From Hyphomicrobiaceae bacterium (GTDB lineage Bacteria > Pseudomonadota > Alphaproteobacteria > Rhizobiales > Hyphomicrobiaceae), in NCBI GenBank assembly GCA_021730785.1, contig JAKFWF010000016.1, positions 1 to 57,009 on the forward strand: a stretch of 57,009 nt of DNA, given 5' to 3'. Of the stretch, positions 46,957 to 56,070 are shown one piece after another. The position numbers and the translations under genes are program-made. A model generated the notes under the pieces. It was not told the DNA's origin. It saw only the letters and a list, made by a program, of their open reading frames with translations, and ran no database searches. Positions within the stretch are counted from its first letter, which is position 1. Every line of letters begins with the position of its first letter.

Positions 46957-46994
46957 GCCGGCCGGATCGCCCCCCGATCCGGCCGGCATTTTTT
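46957..46994 (+). terminator. Strong Rho-independent terminator (13-bp stem)
   Basis: GCCGGCCGGATCG (46957-46969), loop CCCCC, CGATCCGGCCGGC (46975-46987), then ATTTTTT. It reads on the plus strand and ends exactly at the 3' end of convergent mutM. The nearest upstream plus-strand protein gene ends at 46546. Confidence 0.92.
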
Positions 46995-47878
46995 CAGCCC
47001 TGGCACCGGGGGCAAAAGAACGTCGAACGACCAGCTTGCACGATGCGGGCAATGGTGCGACCGCACTTCGGCGTGACGCAGCTTTCCCCCTCGCGACCGT
47101 AGACGCGGAACGCATGCTGGAAATAGCCAAGCGTGCCATCCGTGCGCTTATAATCCCGCAACGTCGATCCGCCCGCCTCGATCGCTTCAGTGAGCACGCT
47201 GCGGATCACCGGTACCAGCAGTTCGCCCCGCGCCGTCGGCCGCCCTCTTGCTGTCGTCAGACACGATGCGCTGCGTCGCGGGCTCAGCCGGGCACGGAAC
47301 AAGGCTTCGCACACATAGATGTTGCCGAGACCCGCGATGATGCGCTGGTCGAGCAGGAACGCCTTGAGATCGGTGCTTTTGCCCTGTGTCCGCTCGGCGA
47401 GGTATGCAGCAGACAGGCCATTGCCGAGCGGCTCGACGCCGAGGCCGGCGATGAGGCGATGCCGGTCGAGGTCGGCATTGGCACATATGTCCATCAAACC
47501 GAACCGGCGCGGATCGTTGTAGGTGATGCGCGCGCCGTTCGACATTTCGAACACCACGTGGTCGTGCGCAGGGTCGTTACCGGTCGCCTGCTCGTACTCG
47601 CCGAGGACGCCGCCGCGCCCATCGGGCAAGTGGATCGAGAAGCGTCCGCTCATGCCTAAGTGCATGATCAGGACTTCGCCCGTTGACAGTCGCACGAGCA
47701 CGTACTTCGCGCGCCGGCCGACGCCCGTGACATGGGCTCCGAGCAGCCGAGCAGCGAAATTGTCGGGGAAGGGAAAGCGCAGATCCGGCCGGCGCGCCTC
47801 GACATGGGTGAACGTCGCGCCCGCCATGACAGGAGCAAGCCCGCGGCAGACGGTTTCAACCTCGGGCAGCTCGGGCAT
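46994..47878 (-). CDS. mutM: Formamidopyrimidine-DNA glycosylase
   Basis: A 294-residue bifunctional glycosylase/AP lyase removing 8-oxoguanine. The catalytic N-terminal Pro-Glu ([14 protein letters not shown]) is intact. Also present: [10 protein letters not shown] with the Lys hinge, [45 protein letters not shown]-type helix ([18 protein letters not shown]) and a C-terminal zinc finger (CVTPKCG...FFCPRCQG). The start at 47878 is fixed by the catalytic Pro2. It is divergent from ubiE, the standard alphaproteobacterial pair. Confidence 0.97.
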   Translation of the reverse strand: MPELPEVETVCRGLAPVMAGATFTHVEARRPDLRFPFPDNFAARLLGAHVTGVGRRAKYVLVRLSTGEVLIMHLGMSGRFSIHLPDGRGGVLGEYEQATGNDPAHDHVVFEMSNGARITYNDPRRFGLMDICANADLDRHRLIAGLGVEPLGNGLSAAYLAERTQGKSTDLKAFLLDQRIIAGLGNIYVCEALFRARLSPRRSASCLTTARGRPTARGELLVPVIRSVLTEAIEAGGSTLRDYKRTDGTLGYFQHAFRVYGREGESCVTPKCGRTIARIVQAGRSTFFCPRCQG

Positions 47879-48006
47879 GGCGTTCGGCCGTGAACAGGGG
47901 GCGGCGGCGGGAAGATAGCGGTTCTGGCATATCGCCGTGGGGCCAACAAACCGTGTGTCACAAAAGCTGTGGCCGGGAACCGCGGCAATTGTGTAGGCTG
48001 CAGCCC

Positions 48007-48780
48007 ATGTCCGAGCCCGATCCGAGCCCCAGTACCACAACTTCCTTCGGCTTCCGCAAGGTTGCAGAGACCGAACGCCAGGGCCTCGTCAACGAGGTGT
48101 TCTCGGCGGTCGCCGAGCGCTACGACCTCATGAACGACCTGATGTCGGGTGGCCTGCACCGGCTGTGGAAGAACGATTTCATCACCATGCTCAATCCGCC
48201 GGGCGGGCCAACAGCCTTCCGGCTGCTCGACGTGGCCGGCGGCACGGGCGATGTGGCCCTAAAATTCATGGCGCGCGGCGGCTCGGGCTGCACGGCCACG
48301 ATCTGCGATATCAGCCCCGAAATGCTCGCCGTCGGCCGGCGCCGGGTCGCCAGTTCCAGGCTCGAAGCGCGCGTGCAGATCGTCGAGGGCAATGCCGAGG
48401 CACTGCCTTTCGCGGATCGCTCGTTCGACGCCTATACGATCGCCTTCGGCATCCGCAACGTGACGCACATCGATCGCGCGCTCACCGAAGCGCGCCGCGT
48501 AGTGAAACCTGGCGGCCGCTTCCTGTGCCTCGAATTCAGCCGGGTCGACGTGCCGTTCCTGGACCAGATCTACGACTTCCACTCGTTCGAAGTGATCCCG
48601 CGGCTCGGCCAGCTGACCGCTGGCGCGGCCGAGCCCTACACTTACCTCGTTGAGAGCATTCGCAAGTTTCCAGCCCAGGAACAGTTCGCCGGCATGATCC
48701 GGGCGGCCGGCTTCGAGCGCGTCACCTACCGCAACCTGACGGGGGGGATCGCGGCCATTCATTCCGGCTGGCGCCTGTGA
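48007..48780 (+). CDS. ubiE: Demethylmenaquinone/2-methoxy-benzoquinol methyltransferase
   Basis: A 257-residue class I SAM-dependent C-methyltransferase of ubiquinone synthesis. Motifs: [27 protein letters not shown] motif [63 protein letters not shown], and [21 protein letters not shown]. The start at 48007 fits the family N-terminus. It is followed after 10 bases by xdhA rather than by ubiB, which is unusual for this neighbourhood. Confidence 0.97.
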   Translation: MSEPDPSPSTTTSFGFRKVAETERQGLVNEVFSAVAERYDLMNDLMSGGLHRLWKNDFITMLNPPGGPTAFRLLDVAGGTGDVALKFMARGGSGCTATICDISPEMLAVGRRRVASSRLEARVQIVEGNAEALPFADRSFDAYTIAFGIRNVTHIDRALTEARRVVKPGGRFLCLEFSRVDVPFLDQIYDFHSFEVIPRLGQLTAGAAEPYTYLVESIRKFPAQEQFAGMIRAAGFERVTYRNLTGGIAAIHSGWRL

Positions 48781-48790
48781 CGGCGCAGCC

Positions 48791-50239
48791 ATGAGCGACG
48801 CGATCAGTTTCCTCCTGAACGGCGAAATGGTGAGCTTGCGGGACGTATCGCCGACCCTGACGCTCTATCAGCTGCTGCGCGCCCGCGGCCTGACCGGCAC
48901 CAAGGAGGGATGCGCCGAGGGCGATTGCGGCGCCTGTACCGTGGCACTCGGCGGCAACACAAAAGGTGGCCCGGCGCTGCAGGCCGTCAATTCCTGCATC
49001 CTGCTGGTCGGCATGCTCGCTGGCCGTGCGGTGACGACGGTCGAACATCTGCAGGGGCCCGGCGGCGAGCTGCACCCGTGCCAGCGCGCCATGGTCGAGT
49101 GCCACGGCTCCCAGTGCGGGTTCTGCACACCTGGCATGGTGATGTCGCTATATGTGGCGCACGCGACCTCGGCGCCGACCACCGACCTTGCCGACATCAA
49201 CGATCTGCTGGCCGGCAATCTGTGTCGCTGTACCGGTTATGGCCCGATCATCGCCGCCGCCCGCGCCATGCGCACGCATCCCGAGCCGGCGTGGACGACA
49301 CAGCGCCGCCGGGCCGATGCAGCGGCGCTCACCACACTCGACACGGGCACTGCGATCGACTACCGTCACGGTGGTCAGCACCTGTTCTCGCCCACCACGT
49401 CGGATCAGCTGGCAGGCCTTCTGCTCGACCACCCGACCGCGACGATCGTCGCCGGCGCGACCGACGTCGGCCTGTGGATCACCAAGCAGTTCCGCCACTT
49501 GCCGCTCCTCATCCACATCGGCCGCATCGCCGAGCTGCAGACGATCACGCGCAATGATGCAACGCTGCGCATCGGCGCCGGTGTCACCTATGCGGCAGCG
49601 CACGGCGCCCTTGGCGAGCTGTGGCCCGATCTTGGCGAATTGATCCGCCGCCTCGGCTCCCCGTTGATCCGTAACTCGGGCACGATCGGCGGCAACATCG
49701 CCAACGGCTCGCCGATCGGCGACATGGCGCCCGCCCTGATCGTGCTTCGCGCGACCCTCGTGCTGCGGCGCGGCAATGTGCGCCGGCGCCTGCCGCTCGA
49801 AGCGTTCTTCGTCGGCTATGGGCGCCAGGACCGGCAAACGTCGGAGTTCATCGAGGCGATCGAGGTGCCGCTCGACACGCGCGCCACCGAGCTCAAATGC
49901 CACAAGATCTCGAAGCGCTTCGACCAGGATGTTTCGGGCCTGTGCGGCGCCTTCAACATCCGCGTCGAGGGTGGGCGCATCACGCGCGCCAGACTCGCGT
50001 TCGGCGGCATGGCTGGAACCCCAAAGCGCGCGGTCGCGGTGGAGGCAGCCCTCGTCGGCCAACCGTGGACATCGGCCACGATCGACGCCGCCGTGCCGAA
50101 GTTCGAGGACGATTTCACGCCCCTGTCCGACCTGCGCGCGTCGGCCGCCTATCGCTTGCTGGTGGCAAAGAACCTGCTGCGGCGCGTCTTCCTCGAAAGC
50201 ACCGCCCCCGCCGCCGCGCCCCGGCTGCGGTCGCTGTAG
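48791..50239 (+). CDS. xdhA: Xanthine dehydrogenase small subunit (FeS/FAD)
   Basis: A 482-residue XdhA. The N-terminal [2Fe-2S] ferredoxin domain has GTKEGCAEGDCGACTV and NSCILLVGMLAG; the second [2Fe-2S] domain has HGSQCGFCTPGMVMSLY and AGNLCRCTGYGPII. The FAD domain follows (residues about 190-350) with ATIVAGATDVGLWITK and RNSGTIGGNIANGSPIGDMAP, then the CO-dehydrogenase flavoprotein C-terminal domain. It works with XdhB (molybdopterin subunit) in purine oxidation, but no xdhB or xdhC is next to it; the neighbouring gene is a convergent Rieske oxygenase. Confidence 0.94.
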   Translation: MSDAISFLLNGEMVSLRDVSPTLTLYQLLRARGLTGTKEGCAEGDCGACTVALGGNTKGGPALQAVNSCILLVGMLAGRAVTTVEHLQGPGGELHPCQRAMVECHGSQCGFCTPGMVMSLYVAHATSAPTTDLADINDLLAGNLCRCTGYGPIIAAARAMRTHPEPAWTTQRRRADAAALTTLDTGTAIDYRHGGQHLFSPTTSDQLAGLLLDHPTATIVAGATDVGLWITKQFRHLPLLIHIGRIAELQTITRNDATLRIGAGVTYAAAHGALGELWPDLGELIRRLGSPLIRNSGTIGGNIANGSPIGDMAPALIVLRATLVLRRGNVRRRLPLEAFFVGYGRQDRQTSEFIEAIEVPLDTRATELKCHKISKRFDQDVSGLCGAFNIRVEGGRITRARLAFGGMAGTPKRAVAVEAALVGQPWTSATIDAAVPKFEDDFTPLSDLRASAAYRLLVAKNLLRRVFLESTAPAAAPRLRSL

Positions 50240-50240
50240 C

Positions 50241-51494
50241 CTATTCGGCCGCCTGCAGTTTCTTGGTCCTGCCGCCCAGGCGCTCGACAAGCGACCCGCA
50301 GTACCAGTCGACGAACTGTATGACGCCGGTCTCGTGGATCGGCGAATAGGGGCCGGGCTCATAGGCCGGTGAGCGGATGCCTTCGGCGTTGCGCTCGACC
50401 AGCGCCATGTCTTGGGCATTGGTCGCCTTCCACACCTCGGTCAGGGTTTGCAGATCGTAGTCGCGTCCCTCGACGGCGTCCTTCGGCACGAGCCACTTCG
50501 TCGTCAGCTCGGTCTCGGTCGCACTCAACGGCAGGCACCGGAAGCTCAGGGCGTGGTCCGCCGTGACATGGTTCCACGTCGAGGGGTAATGATAGAGCAG
50601 AACGTCGCCGCAGTTTTCCGTGGCCGGCGCCCGACCGAGGCGTTTCGTGACTGCCGGCTCGCCCGACATCGTCATCGAGCGCGCTTCGCCCAGGAACGGC
50701 ATGCGCATGATGCGATACTGGTTATTATCGGCGATTTTGAACTGGCCGGGCAGGCCCTTCGCCTCCCAGTGAGCGACGAAGTCCGCGATGTGTCCGGTAT
50801 CGCTGTCGTCGCCGGCCACCGGCCCGGCCGTCGCCACGGGGGCCTCGGGAAACACCCGGCACAGCTCCGGATGGGAGCCCGAGCAGTGATAACACTCGCG
50901 ATTGTTCTCCATCACGAGCTTCCAATTGCCCTTTTCCACGATGCGATATTCAAAGGCGACCTTGGCGTTGGTCAAATCGTAAGGCGCGAAATAAGGCTCG
51001 ATCGTCGCGCGAAAGGCTGCGAAGTCGGGCGCTGTGTCGGCAACGCACACGAAGATCCACCCGCCGACGCTTTCCGCATGCACGGGCTTGAGGCCGAACT
51101 TCGAGGCGTCGAAGTCGTCGCCCATGCCGCGCGTGCGGGCGAGGTTGCCGTCGAGGTCGTAGGACCACTGGTGATAGGGGCATACGAAGCGGCGCTTCAC
51201 ATTGCCTTTCGCCGCGTCGCACAACTTGTAGCCGCGATGCCGGCATGAATTGTGATGGGCGCGGACCCGGCCGGCTTCATCGCGATTGACGATGATCGCA
51301 TAGTCGCCGATCGAGAACGTGAAGTAGTCGCCCGGATTGGCAATCTCGCAGTCGTGGCCGGCAAAGATCCAGTCGCGGTAGAAGATGTTCGCCAGGTCGA
51401 GTTTATACGCCTCGGCGCTGTGATAGAACGGCTGCGCCAGGCTGTAGTTGCGGCGGCGGGCACGTAAGGTGCGCAGGGCATCGGCGGGTGTCAT
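50241..51494 (-). CDS. Rieske non-heme iron oxygenase, alpha subunit (GbcA/stachydrine-demethylase-like)
   Basis: A 417-residue ring-hydroxylating-type oxygenase. Rieske ligands are C84-x-H86 (SCRHRGYKLC) and C105-x2-H108 (CPYHQWSYDLDG). The mononuclear iron region is NWKLVMENNRECYHCSGSHPEL, a form typical of glycine betaine (GbcA) and proline betaine demethylases. It therefore probably N-demethylates a quaternary amine; the substrate is an inference. No reductase component (gbcB-like) is adjacent. ATG 51494 is chosen by family N-terminus. It is divergent from maeB and ends one base after the end of xdhA. Confidence 0.88.
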   Translation of the reverse strand: MTPADALRTLRARRRNYSLAQPFYHSAEAYKLDLANIFYRDWIFAGHDCEIANPGDYFTFSIGDYAIIVNRDEAGRVRAHHNSCRHRGYKLCDAAKGNVKRRFVCPYHQWSYDLDGNLARTRGMGDDFDASKFGLKPVHAESVGGWIFVCVADTAPDFAAFRATIEPYFAPYDLTNAKVAFEYRIVEKGNWKLVMENNRECYHCSGSHPELCRVFPEAPVATAGPVAGDDSDTGHIADFVAHWEAKGLPGQFKIADNNQYRIMRMPFLGEARSMTMSGEPAVTKRLGRAPATENCGDVLLYHYPSTWNHVTADHALSFRCLPLSATETELTTKWLVPKDAVEGRDYDLQTLTEVWKATNAQDMALVERNAEGIRSPAYEPGPYSPIHETGVIQFVDWYCGSLVERLGGRTKKLQAAE

Positions 51495-51684
51495 GGGAGC
51501 ACCATCTCCAGGGCAAACGTTCAGGCGCAGGGTAACGTAACCTTGGGCCAAGTAGTGTTCTGGAAGCGACGGTTTCCTTAACCGGTACGGCTTGGTCGCT
51601 GCGACACCACACAATACTTTCCAATCCGCACCCGGCGTGCAAGCTAGCATTCGAATTCTGCTTGAGCGAAGCCGGGGGTTACGT

Positions 51685-53994
51685 ATGCCAGAAACGAACT
51701 TGCGCCAACAAGCTCTCGACTACCACGAATCCGATCCGCCCGGCAAAATTGCGATCCATGCGACGAAGCCCGTCGCCAACCAGCACGATTTGGGCCTCGC
51801 CTATTCGCCGGGCGTCGCCTTTGCCTGCCTCGCCATCGCCGAAGACCCGGCGAACGCGACGCGCTACACGGCGCGTGGCAACCTCGTCGGCGTCATCACC
51901 AACGGCACGGCCGTGCTCGGGCTCGGCGACATCGGCCCCCTCGCCGCCAAGCCTGTAATGGAAGGCAAGGCGGTCCTATTCAAGAAGTTCGCCGACCTCG
52001 ACTGCTACGACATCGAGATCGCGGAAAAGGAGATCGCCCCGTTCGTCGAGGCAGTCGCACGCCTGGAGCCGACTTTCGGCGGCATCAACCTCGAGGACAT
52101 CAAGAGCCCGGAGTGCTTCGAGATCGAGCGCCAGCTGCGCGCCCGCATGAAGATCCCGGTGTTCCACGACGACCAGCATGGCACCGCCATCGTGGTCGCG
52201 GCCGGCATCATCAACGGCCTCAAAGTCGTCGGCAAGCGACTGGCCGACGTGAAACTCGTCTGCTCGGGTGCCGGTGCTGCAGCCCTTGCCTGCCTCAACC
52301 AGCTGGTGAGCCTCGGCCTCAAGCGCGAAAATACCTTCGTGTGCGACATCAAAGGCGTCGTCTACCAGGGCCGCCGCGAGCTGATGGACCCGTATAAGGA
52401 GCCCTACGCACGCCAGACCAACGCGCGCGCGCTCGCAGAAGTGATCCCCGGTGCCGACGTGTTCCTGGGCCTGTCGGCCGGCAAAATCTTCACCCGCGAG
52501 ATGGTGGCGGCAATGGCGCCGAAACCGCTGATCTTCGCGCTCGCCAACCCGACGCCCGAGATCATGCCGGAGGACGTGAAGGCGGTGCGCCCTGACGCCA
52601 TCATCGCCTCGGGTCGCACCGATTATCCCAACCAGATCAACAACGTGCTGTGCTTCCCCTTCATCTTCCGCGGTGCCCTCGACGTCGGCGCAACAACCAT
52701 CAACGAGGAGATGAAGAAAGCGGCCGTGGTGGCACTCGCCTCGATCGCCGAGAGCGAAGCCTCCGACGTGGTATTGTCGGCATACCGCGCTGAAACGTTC
52801 GTGTTCGGGCCGGACTACATCATCCCAAAGCCGTTCGATCCCCGGCTGATCCTGGAAATCGCACCTGCCGTCGCGCGCGCGGCCATGGAAAGCGGGGTCG
52901 CCACCCGACCGATCGCCGATTTTGCGGCCTACCGCGAGAAACTGTCGCGCTTCGTCTACCGCTCTGGCTTCGTCATGAAGCCGATGTTCGACAGCGCCAA
53001 GTCCGAGCACCGCCGCACACCAAAGCGCCTCGTATTCGCCGAGGGCGAGCACCCCTATGTGCTGCAGGCGGCCCAGCAGGTGATCACCGAGGGGCTCGCC
53101 CGTCCAATCCTCGTCGGACGGCGCGACGTGATCACGCGATCGATGACGCACCTCGGCCTGCGGCTCAAGGCCGACGAGGATTTCGAGATCTTCGACCAGG
53201 ACACCGATGCCCGCGTACCGGCGATGACGGTCGAGTATGAGCGCCTCGTCGAACGCCAGGGCATCGCGCCGTCGCATGCGCGCCGCATCGTGCGTGGCGG
53301 CTCGACCGTGACGGCCGGTCTGCTGCTGCGCCGCGGCGATGCGGATGCGATGATCTGCGGCGCCGTCGGCCGCTATCATACGCAGCTGCGGCATGTGTCG
53401 CAGGTGATCGGCATGAAGGGCGGCGTGCGCGGGTTTGCGGCACTCTCCGGGCTGATCCTGCCGACCGGGCCGCTGTTCATCGCCGACACTTACGTCAGCT
53501 ATGATCCAACCGCTGAGCATCTGGCCGAGATCGCGATTCTCGCCGCCGAGGAAGTGCGCCGCTTCGGCTTGAAGCCGAAGATAGCGCTGATGTCGCATTC
53601 GAACTTCGGCTCCGAGAGCACGGCGTCAGCGGCCAAGATGCGCGAGGTTCTTGAGACGGTCAGGCTGTGGAACCCCGAGCTCGAGATCGAGGGCGAAATG
53701 CACGCAGATGCCGCGCTATCGCCGTTCATCCGCGAAGAGATTTTCCCGAACTCGCGGCTGCAGGGTTCAGCCAATCTGCTGATCATGCCGGGGCTCGACG
53801 CCGCCAACATCGCGTTCAACTTGCTGAAGGTCGTCTCCGGTGCCATCGTGCTCGGGCCGATCCTGCTCGGCGCTGCCAAGCCTGTGCACATCGTCACGCC
53901 GTCGGTGACGGTGCGTGGCCTGCTCAACATGAGCGCGATTGCCGTCGTCAATGCAGCGCGCGAGGCCACATCCCATCCCATGGGGGCCGCATGA
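51685..53994 (+). CDS. maeB: NADP-dependent malic enzyme (fused phosphotransacetylase-like domain)
   Basis: A 769-residue two-domain malic enzyme, oxidatively decarboxylating malate to pyruvate. Malic-enzyme domain (about 1-425): [98 protein letters not shown]. The C-terminal phosphate acetyltransferase-like domain (about 430-769: [52 protein letters not shown]) is regulatory in this family, binding acetyl-CoA. Full length. Confidence 0.96.
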   Translation: MPETNLRQQALDYHESDPPGKIAIHATKPVANQHDLGLAYSPGVAFACLAIAEDPANATRYTARGNLVGVITNGTAVLGLGDIGPLAAKPVMEGKAVLFKKFADLDCYDIEIAEKEIAPFVEAVARLEPTFGGINLEDIKSPECFEIERQLRARMKIPVFHDDQHGTAIVVAAGIINGLKVVGKRLADVKLVCSGAGAAALACLNQLVSLGLKRENTFVCDIKGVVYQGRRELMDPYKEPYARQTNARALAEVIPGADVFLGLSAGKIFTREMVAAMAPKPLIFALANPTPEIMPEDVKAVRPDAIIASGRTDYPNQINNVLCFPFIFRGALDVGATTINEEMKKAAVVALASIAESEASDVVLSAYRAETFVFGPDYIIPKPFDPRLILEIAPAVARAAMESGVATRPIADFAAYREKLSRFVYRSGFVMKPMFDSAKSEHRRTPKRLVFAEGEHPYVLQAAQQVITEGLARPILVGRRDVITRSMTHLGLRLKADEDFEIFDQDTDARVPAMTVEYERLVERQGIAPSHARRIVRGGSTVTAGLLLRRGDADAMICGAVGRYHTQLRHVSQVIGMKGGVRGFAALSGLILPTGPLFIADTYVSYDPTAEHLAEIAILAAEEVRRFGLKPKIALMSHSNFGSESTASAAKMREVLETVRLWNPELEIEGEMHADAALSPFIREEIFPNSRLQGSANLLIMPGLDAANIAFNLLKVVSGAIVLGPILLGAAKPVHIVTPSVTVRGLLNMSAIAVVNAAREATSHPMGAA

Positions 53995-54027
53995 GGCGGG
54001 CAACCGGCAGCAGCTGCACCCGGCGCC

Positions 54028-54258
54028 CTACGCCCTGCCCTTGGCGCGCAACTCGAGTTGGCGTTGCAGGGAGATGGCCGCCGACGCGTAGGCCTCCTGC
54101 CGCTCCACGTTCCAGTAGCGCAATTCGGTCAGCACGATCGGCTGGCCGGTGACGGCGCAGCGCACGAAGTCGCCGGTGGTCACGACCTTGTACTCGCCAT
54201 CACCGTAGCGCAGGCGGGCTTCGCCGCGCATGCCGAAAAGTCGATCGAACCTGTTCAT
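54028..54258 (-). CDS. DUF2093 family protein
   Basis: A 76-residue protein: MNRFDRLFGMRGEARLRYGDGEYKVVTTGDFVRCAVTGQPIVLTELRYWNVERQEAYASAAISLQRQLEL. This matches DUF2093, a small alphaproteobacterial family of unknown function. It lies 66 bases downstream of the GntR-family regulator gene on the same strand. Confidence 0.9.
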   Translation of the reverse strand: MNRFDRLFGMRGEARLRYGDGEYKVVTTGDFVRCAVTGQPIVLTELRYWNVERQEAYASAAISLQRQLELRAKGRA

Positions 54259-54324
54259 GGCAACCTTGAGGGCCAGCGTCGGGTCGCACCCTTCGCCAAA
54301 TCTCCCCGTGTCGTCAAGGCTGTG

Positions 54325-55062
54325 TCAGCAGGCGCCGACGAAACTCAGGCCCTTGGGCAGGACACAGAACGATTCGCGCCATTCGACCGGTTCGCCAGCT
54401 GCCGAATGGGACAGCCGTTCGATCCTGAGCACCGGCGCGCCGACTTCCAAATCGAGCAGCTGGGCGACGTCGGCGCTGGCTGCCACCACCAGGATCTGCT
54501 CGCGGCACTTGACCGCACGCACGCCGAAGTAGTCGCCGTAGAATTCATAGAGATTGCCGGGCAGCGGGTCCTTGGGGTCCAGATCGAAGAACACCTGCTG
54601 GGGCAGCGCGACGCGATCGAGTACACGGGCATCGCCCGCAAAGCTGCGGCGACGGTGGATCACAATCACCGTCTTGTTGGGCTCCAGCTCCAGGCCGATA
54701 CGCTCGGGCTGGGTTGCGACGCGCTGTTCGATCGCGAGCGTGGTGGTGCGCGCCGATTCAAGATCGATGCCGATATCGGCGAACCAGCTGACCGGTTCGG
54801 TCGCCGACACCGCGCTGTCGCGCGAGACGAACGTGCCGCGACCTTGTTTGCGCACGACGATCTTGGCCGCCTCCAGCCCCTCGACCGCCTTGCGGATCGT
54901 GCCGATGCTGACACCGAACTCGCGCGCCAGATCGAATTCGTTCGGTAGCAGTTGCCCCTGGCTCCACTCCTTGCCGATGATCCGCGCCAGCAGACGTTCG
55001 CGCACCTGCGCATAAAGTGGCTGAGATACGACTCCAGCCCGGCCGTTGACTTGTGCTCGCAT
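54325..55062 (-). CDS. GntR family transcriptional regulator, HutC subfamily (UTRA domain)
   Basis: A 245-residue regulator. The N-terminal GntR winged helix (about residues 12-82) includes LYAQVRERLLARIIGKEWSQGQLLPNEFDLAREFGVSIGTIRKAVEGLEAAKIVVRKQGRGTFV. The UTRA effector domain follows (RRRSFAGDARVLDRVALPQQVF, REQILVVAASADVAQLLDLEVGAPVLRIERLSHSAAGEPVEWRESFCVLPKG). ATG 55062 has GGGGG about 9 bases upstream; TTG 55098 is possible. Two matching ACAACT-N3 palindromic sites upstream are probable operators. Effector unknown. Confidence 0.9.
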   Translation of the reverse strand: MRAQVNGRAGVVSQPLYAQVRERLLARIIGKEWSQGQLLPNEFDLAREFGVSIGTIRKAVEGLEAAKIVVRKQGRGTFVSRDSAVSATEPVSWFADIGIDLESARTTTLAIEQRVATQPERIGLELEPNKTVIVIHRRRSFAGDARVLDRVALPQQVFFDLDPKDPLPGNLYEFYGDYFGVRAVKCREQILVVAASADVAQLLDLEVGAPVLRIERLSHSAAGEPVEWRESFCVLPKGLSFVGAC

Positions 55063-55094
55063 TTGCGTTGCCCCCACTTGAGTGTTCGATTGAT

Positions 55095-55167
55095 ACAACT
55101 TAAAGGTGCAAAAGACGTAGTCAGAGCTCGATTAGCCGACGAATGAGCATTTCACAACTAAAAGTTG
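55095..55167. promoter_or_regulatory. Two palindromic operator-like sites between gntR-family gene and rnd
   Basis: Site 1: ACAACT-TAA-AGGTGC (55095-55109). Site 2: ACAACT-AAA-AGTTGT (55153-55167), a perfect 6-bp inverted repeat with 3-base spacer. They share the left arm and overall geometry and are 58 bp apart centre to centre, in the divergent promoter region. This fits binding by the HutC-type regulator encoded next to them. Confidence 0.6.
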
Positions 55168-55284
55168 TATTACAGTAAAGTCTCGCGCGTTCACGCTCTG
55201 GTGAGGGTGCCAGCGCCACTTGACGGATGGCCCGGGATCGCGCGTATGCAGCGTTGGAAATGCTGCAATGACGTGGAGGGTTCA

Positions 55285-55905
55285 ATGGCCGCGGCCCGCA
55301 TCGAGCTTCATCGCGGCGACCTGCCCGCAACCGTCCGATTTACCGGCGCGATCGCCATCGATACCGAAACGCTCGGGCTGCGACCGCATCGCGATCGTCT
55401 TTGCGTTGTGCAGATTTCGGCGGGCGATAACACGGCGCATCTGGTGCAAATCGCCGCCGACCGGCAACCCGCGCCCAGGCTTTGTGCTATTTTTGAAGAT
55501 CCGGCGCTTCAGAAGATCTTCCACTTCGCCCGCTTCGACGTGGCAGTCCTGAAGCACAATCTTGGTGCTGATCTGCGCAATGTCTACTGCACCAAGATTG
55601 CCTCGAAGCTCGCCCGCACCTATACCGACCGGCACGGGCTGAAGGATCTGACCGCCGAGCTGATCGGCCTCGAAATGTCGAAACAGCAGCAAAGTTCCGA
55701 CTGGGCGGCCGAAACGCTCAGTGCAGAGCAGCAGGCCTATGCGGCTTCGGATGTGCTACATTTGCACACGCTCAAGGCGCGCCTCGACATGATGCTGGCG
55801 CGCCAGGGGCGCACCGAACTAGCCGCCCGCTGCTTCGCGTTCCTGGAAACCCGCGCCGCCCTCGATCTCGCAGGTTTCGAAGACATGGACATTTTCGCCC
55901 ACTGA
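55285..55905 (+). CDS. rnd: Ribonuclease D-type 3'-5' exonuclease
   Basis: A 206-residue single-domain DEDD-y exonuclease. Exo I: AIDTETLGL (D26, E28); Exo II: KIFHFARFDVAVLKHNLG; Exo III: YAASDVLHLHTLKARL (Tyr and Asp). The HRDC domains of full-length RNase D are absent, as in the short alphaproteobacterial proteins encoded before lptC. GGAGGG lies 4-5 bases before ATG 55285. The upstream region carries the HutC-type operators, so it may be regulated by, or only neighbour to, that gene. Confidence 0.92.
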   Translation: MAAARIELHRGDLPATVRFTGAIAIDTETLGLRPHRDRLCVVQISAGDNTAHLVQIAADRQPAPRLCAIFEDPALQKIFHFARFDVAVLKHNLGADLRNVYCTKIASKLARTYTDRHGLKDLTAELIGLEMSKQQQSSDWAAETLSAEQQAYAASDVLHLHTLKARLDMMLARQGRTELAARCFAFLETRAALDLAGFEDMDIFAH

Positions 55906-56070
55906 GCGGCGACGTGTTCGCGGAGCCACGCGTCTAGCCGTTGGCGCCATTTCCCCCAACAGCCACCGCCACCGCACTTGCCTCGGCCCTGAAACGCTCC
56001 CACATTGCCGCCGGATTGTTGGCGTTCTGTCGGGCGAGGCCCGTCGTTCAACTCCAGGCACCCCCGCGCC

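Larger units (their letters stand above)
46547..46993. other. 447-bp gene-free region (DnaA box, hairpins, tandem repeat, terminator)
   Basis: No protein gene is supported. The left half is AT-rich and carries one perfect DnaA box; the right half carries C-loop hairpins, a 12-bp tandem repeat and a strong plus-strand terminator. These are listed separately. Confidence 0.8.
46676..46994 (+). ncRNA. Candidate small RNA with C-rich hairpin loops
   Basis: Proposed plus-strand transcript of about 320 nt from just after a TATAAA (46664-46669) to the terminator. Hairpin A: CTTGAAGC-x2-GTGGTC (46711-46726) with GACCAC-x2-GCTTTCAAG (46739-46755), loop AATCGCCCCCCC. Hairpin B: CTATGTCC/GGACATAG (46762-46769/46782-46789), loop AAGCCCCCCAGC. 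A competing stem GTCCAAG/CTTGGAC (46766-46772/46792-46798) would open B. Hairpin C: CAGG/CCTG (46921-46936) with a C-run loop. The terminator loop is also CCCCC. C-rich loops that contact G-rich ribosome-binding sites are known in alphaproteobacterial sRNAs. The start and the promoter are inferred. Confidence 0.45.

Noticed and set aside
46547-46993. Chromosomal replication origin
   Set aside because: Only one exact DnaA box was found and no 13-mer-type unwinding repeats; reported only as a possible link.
51976-53598. 540-codon open frame on the minus strand
   Set aside because: Antisense to maeB, whose two domains are complete and well conserved.
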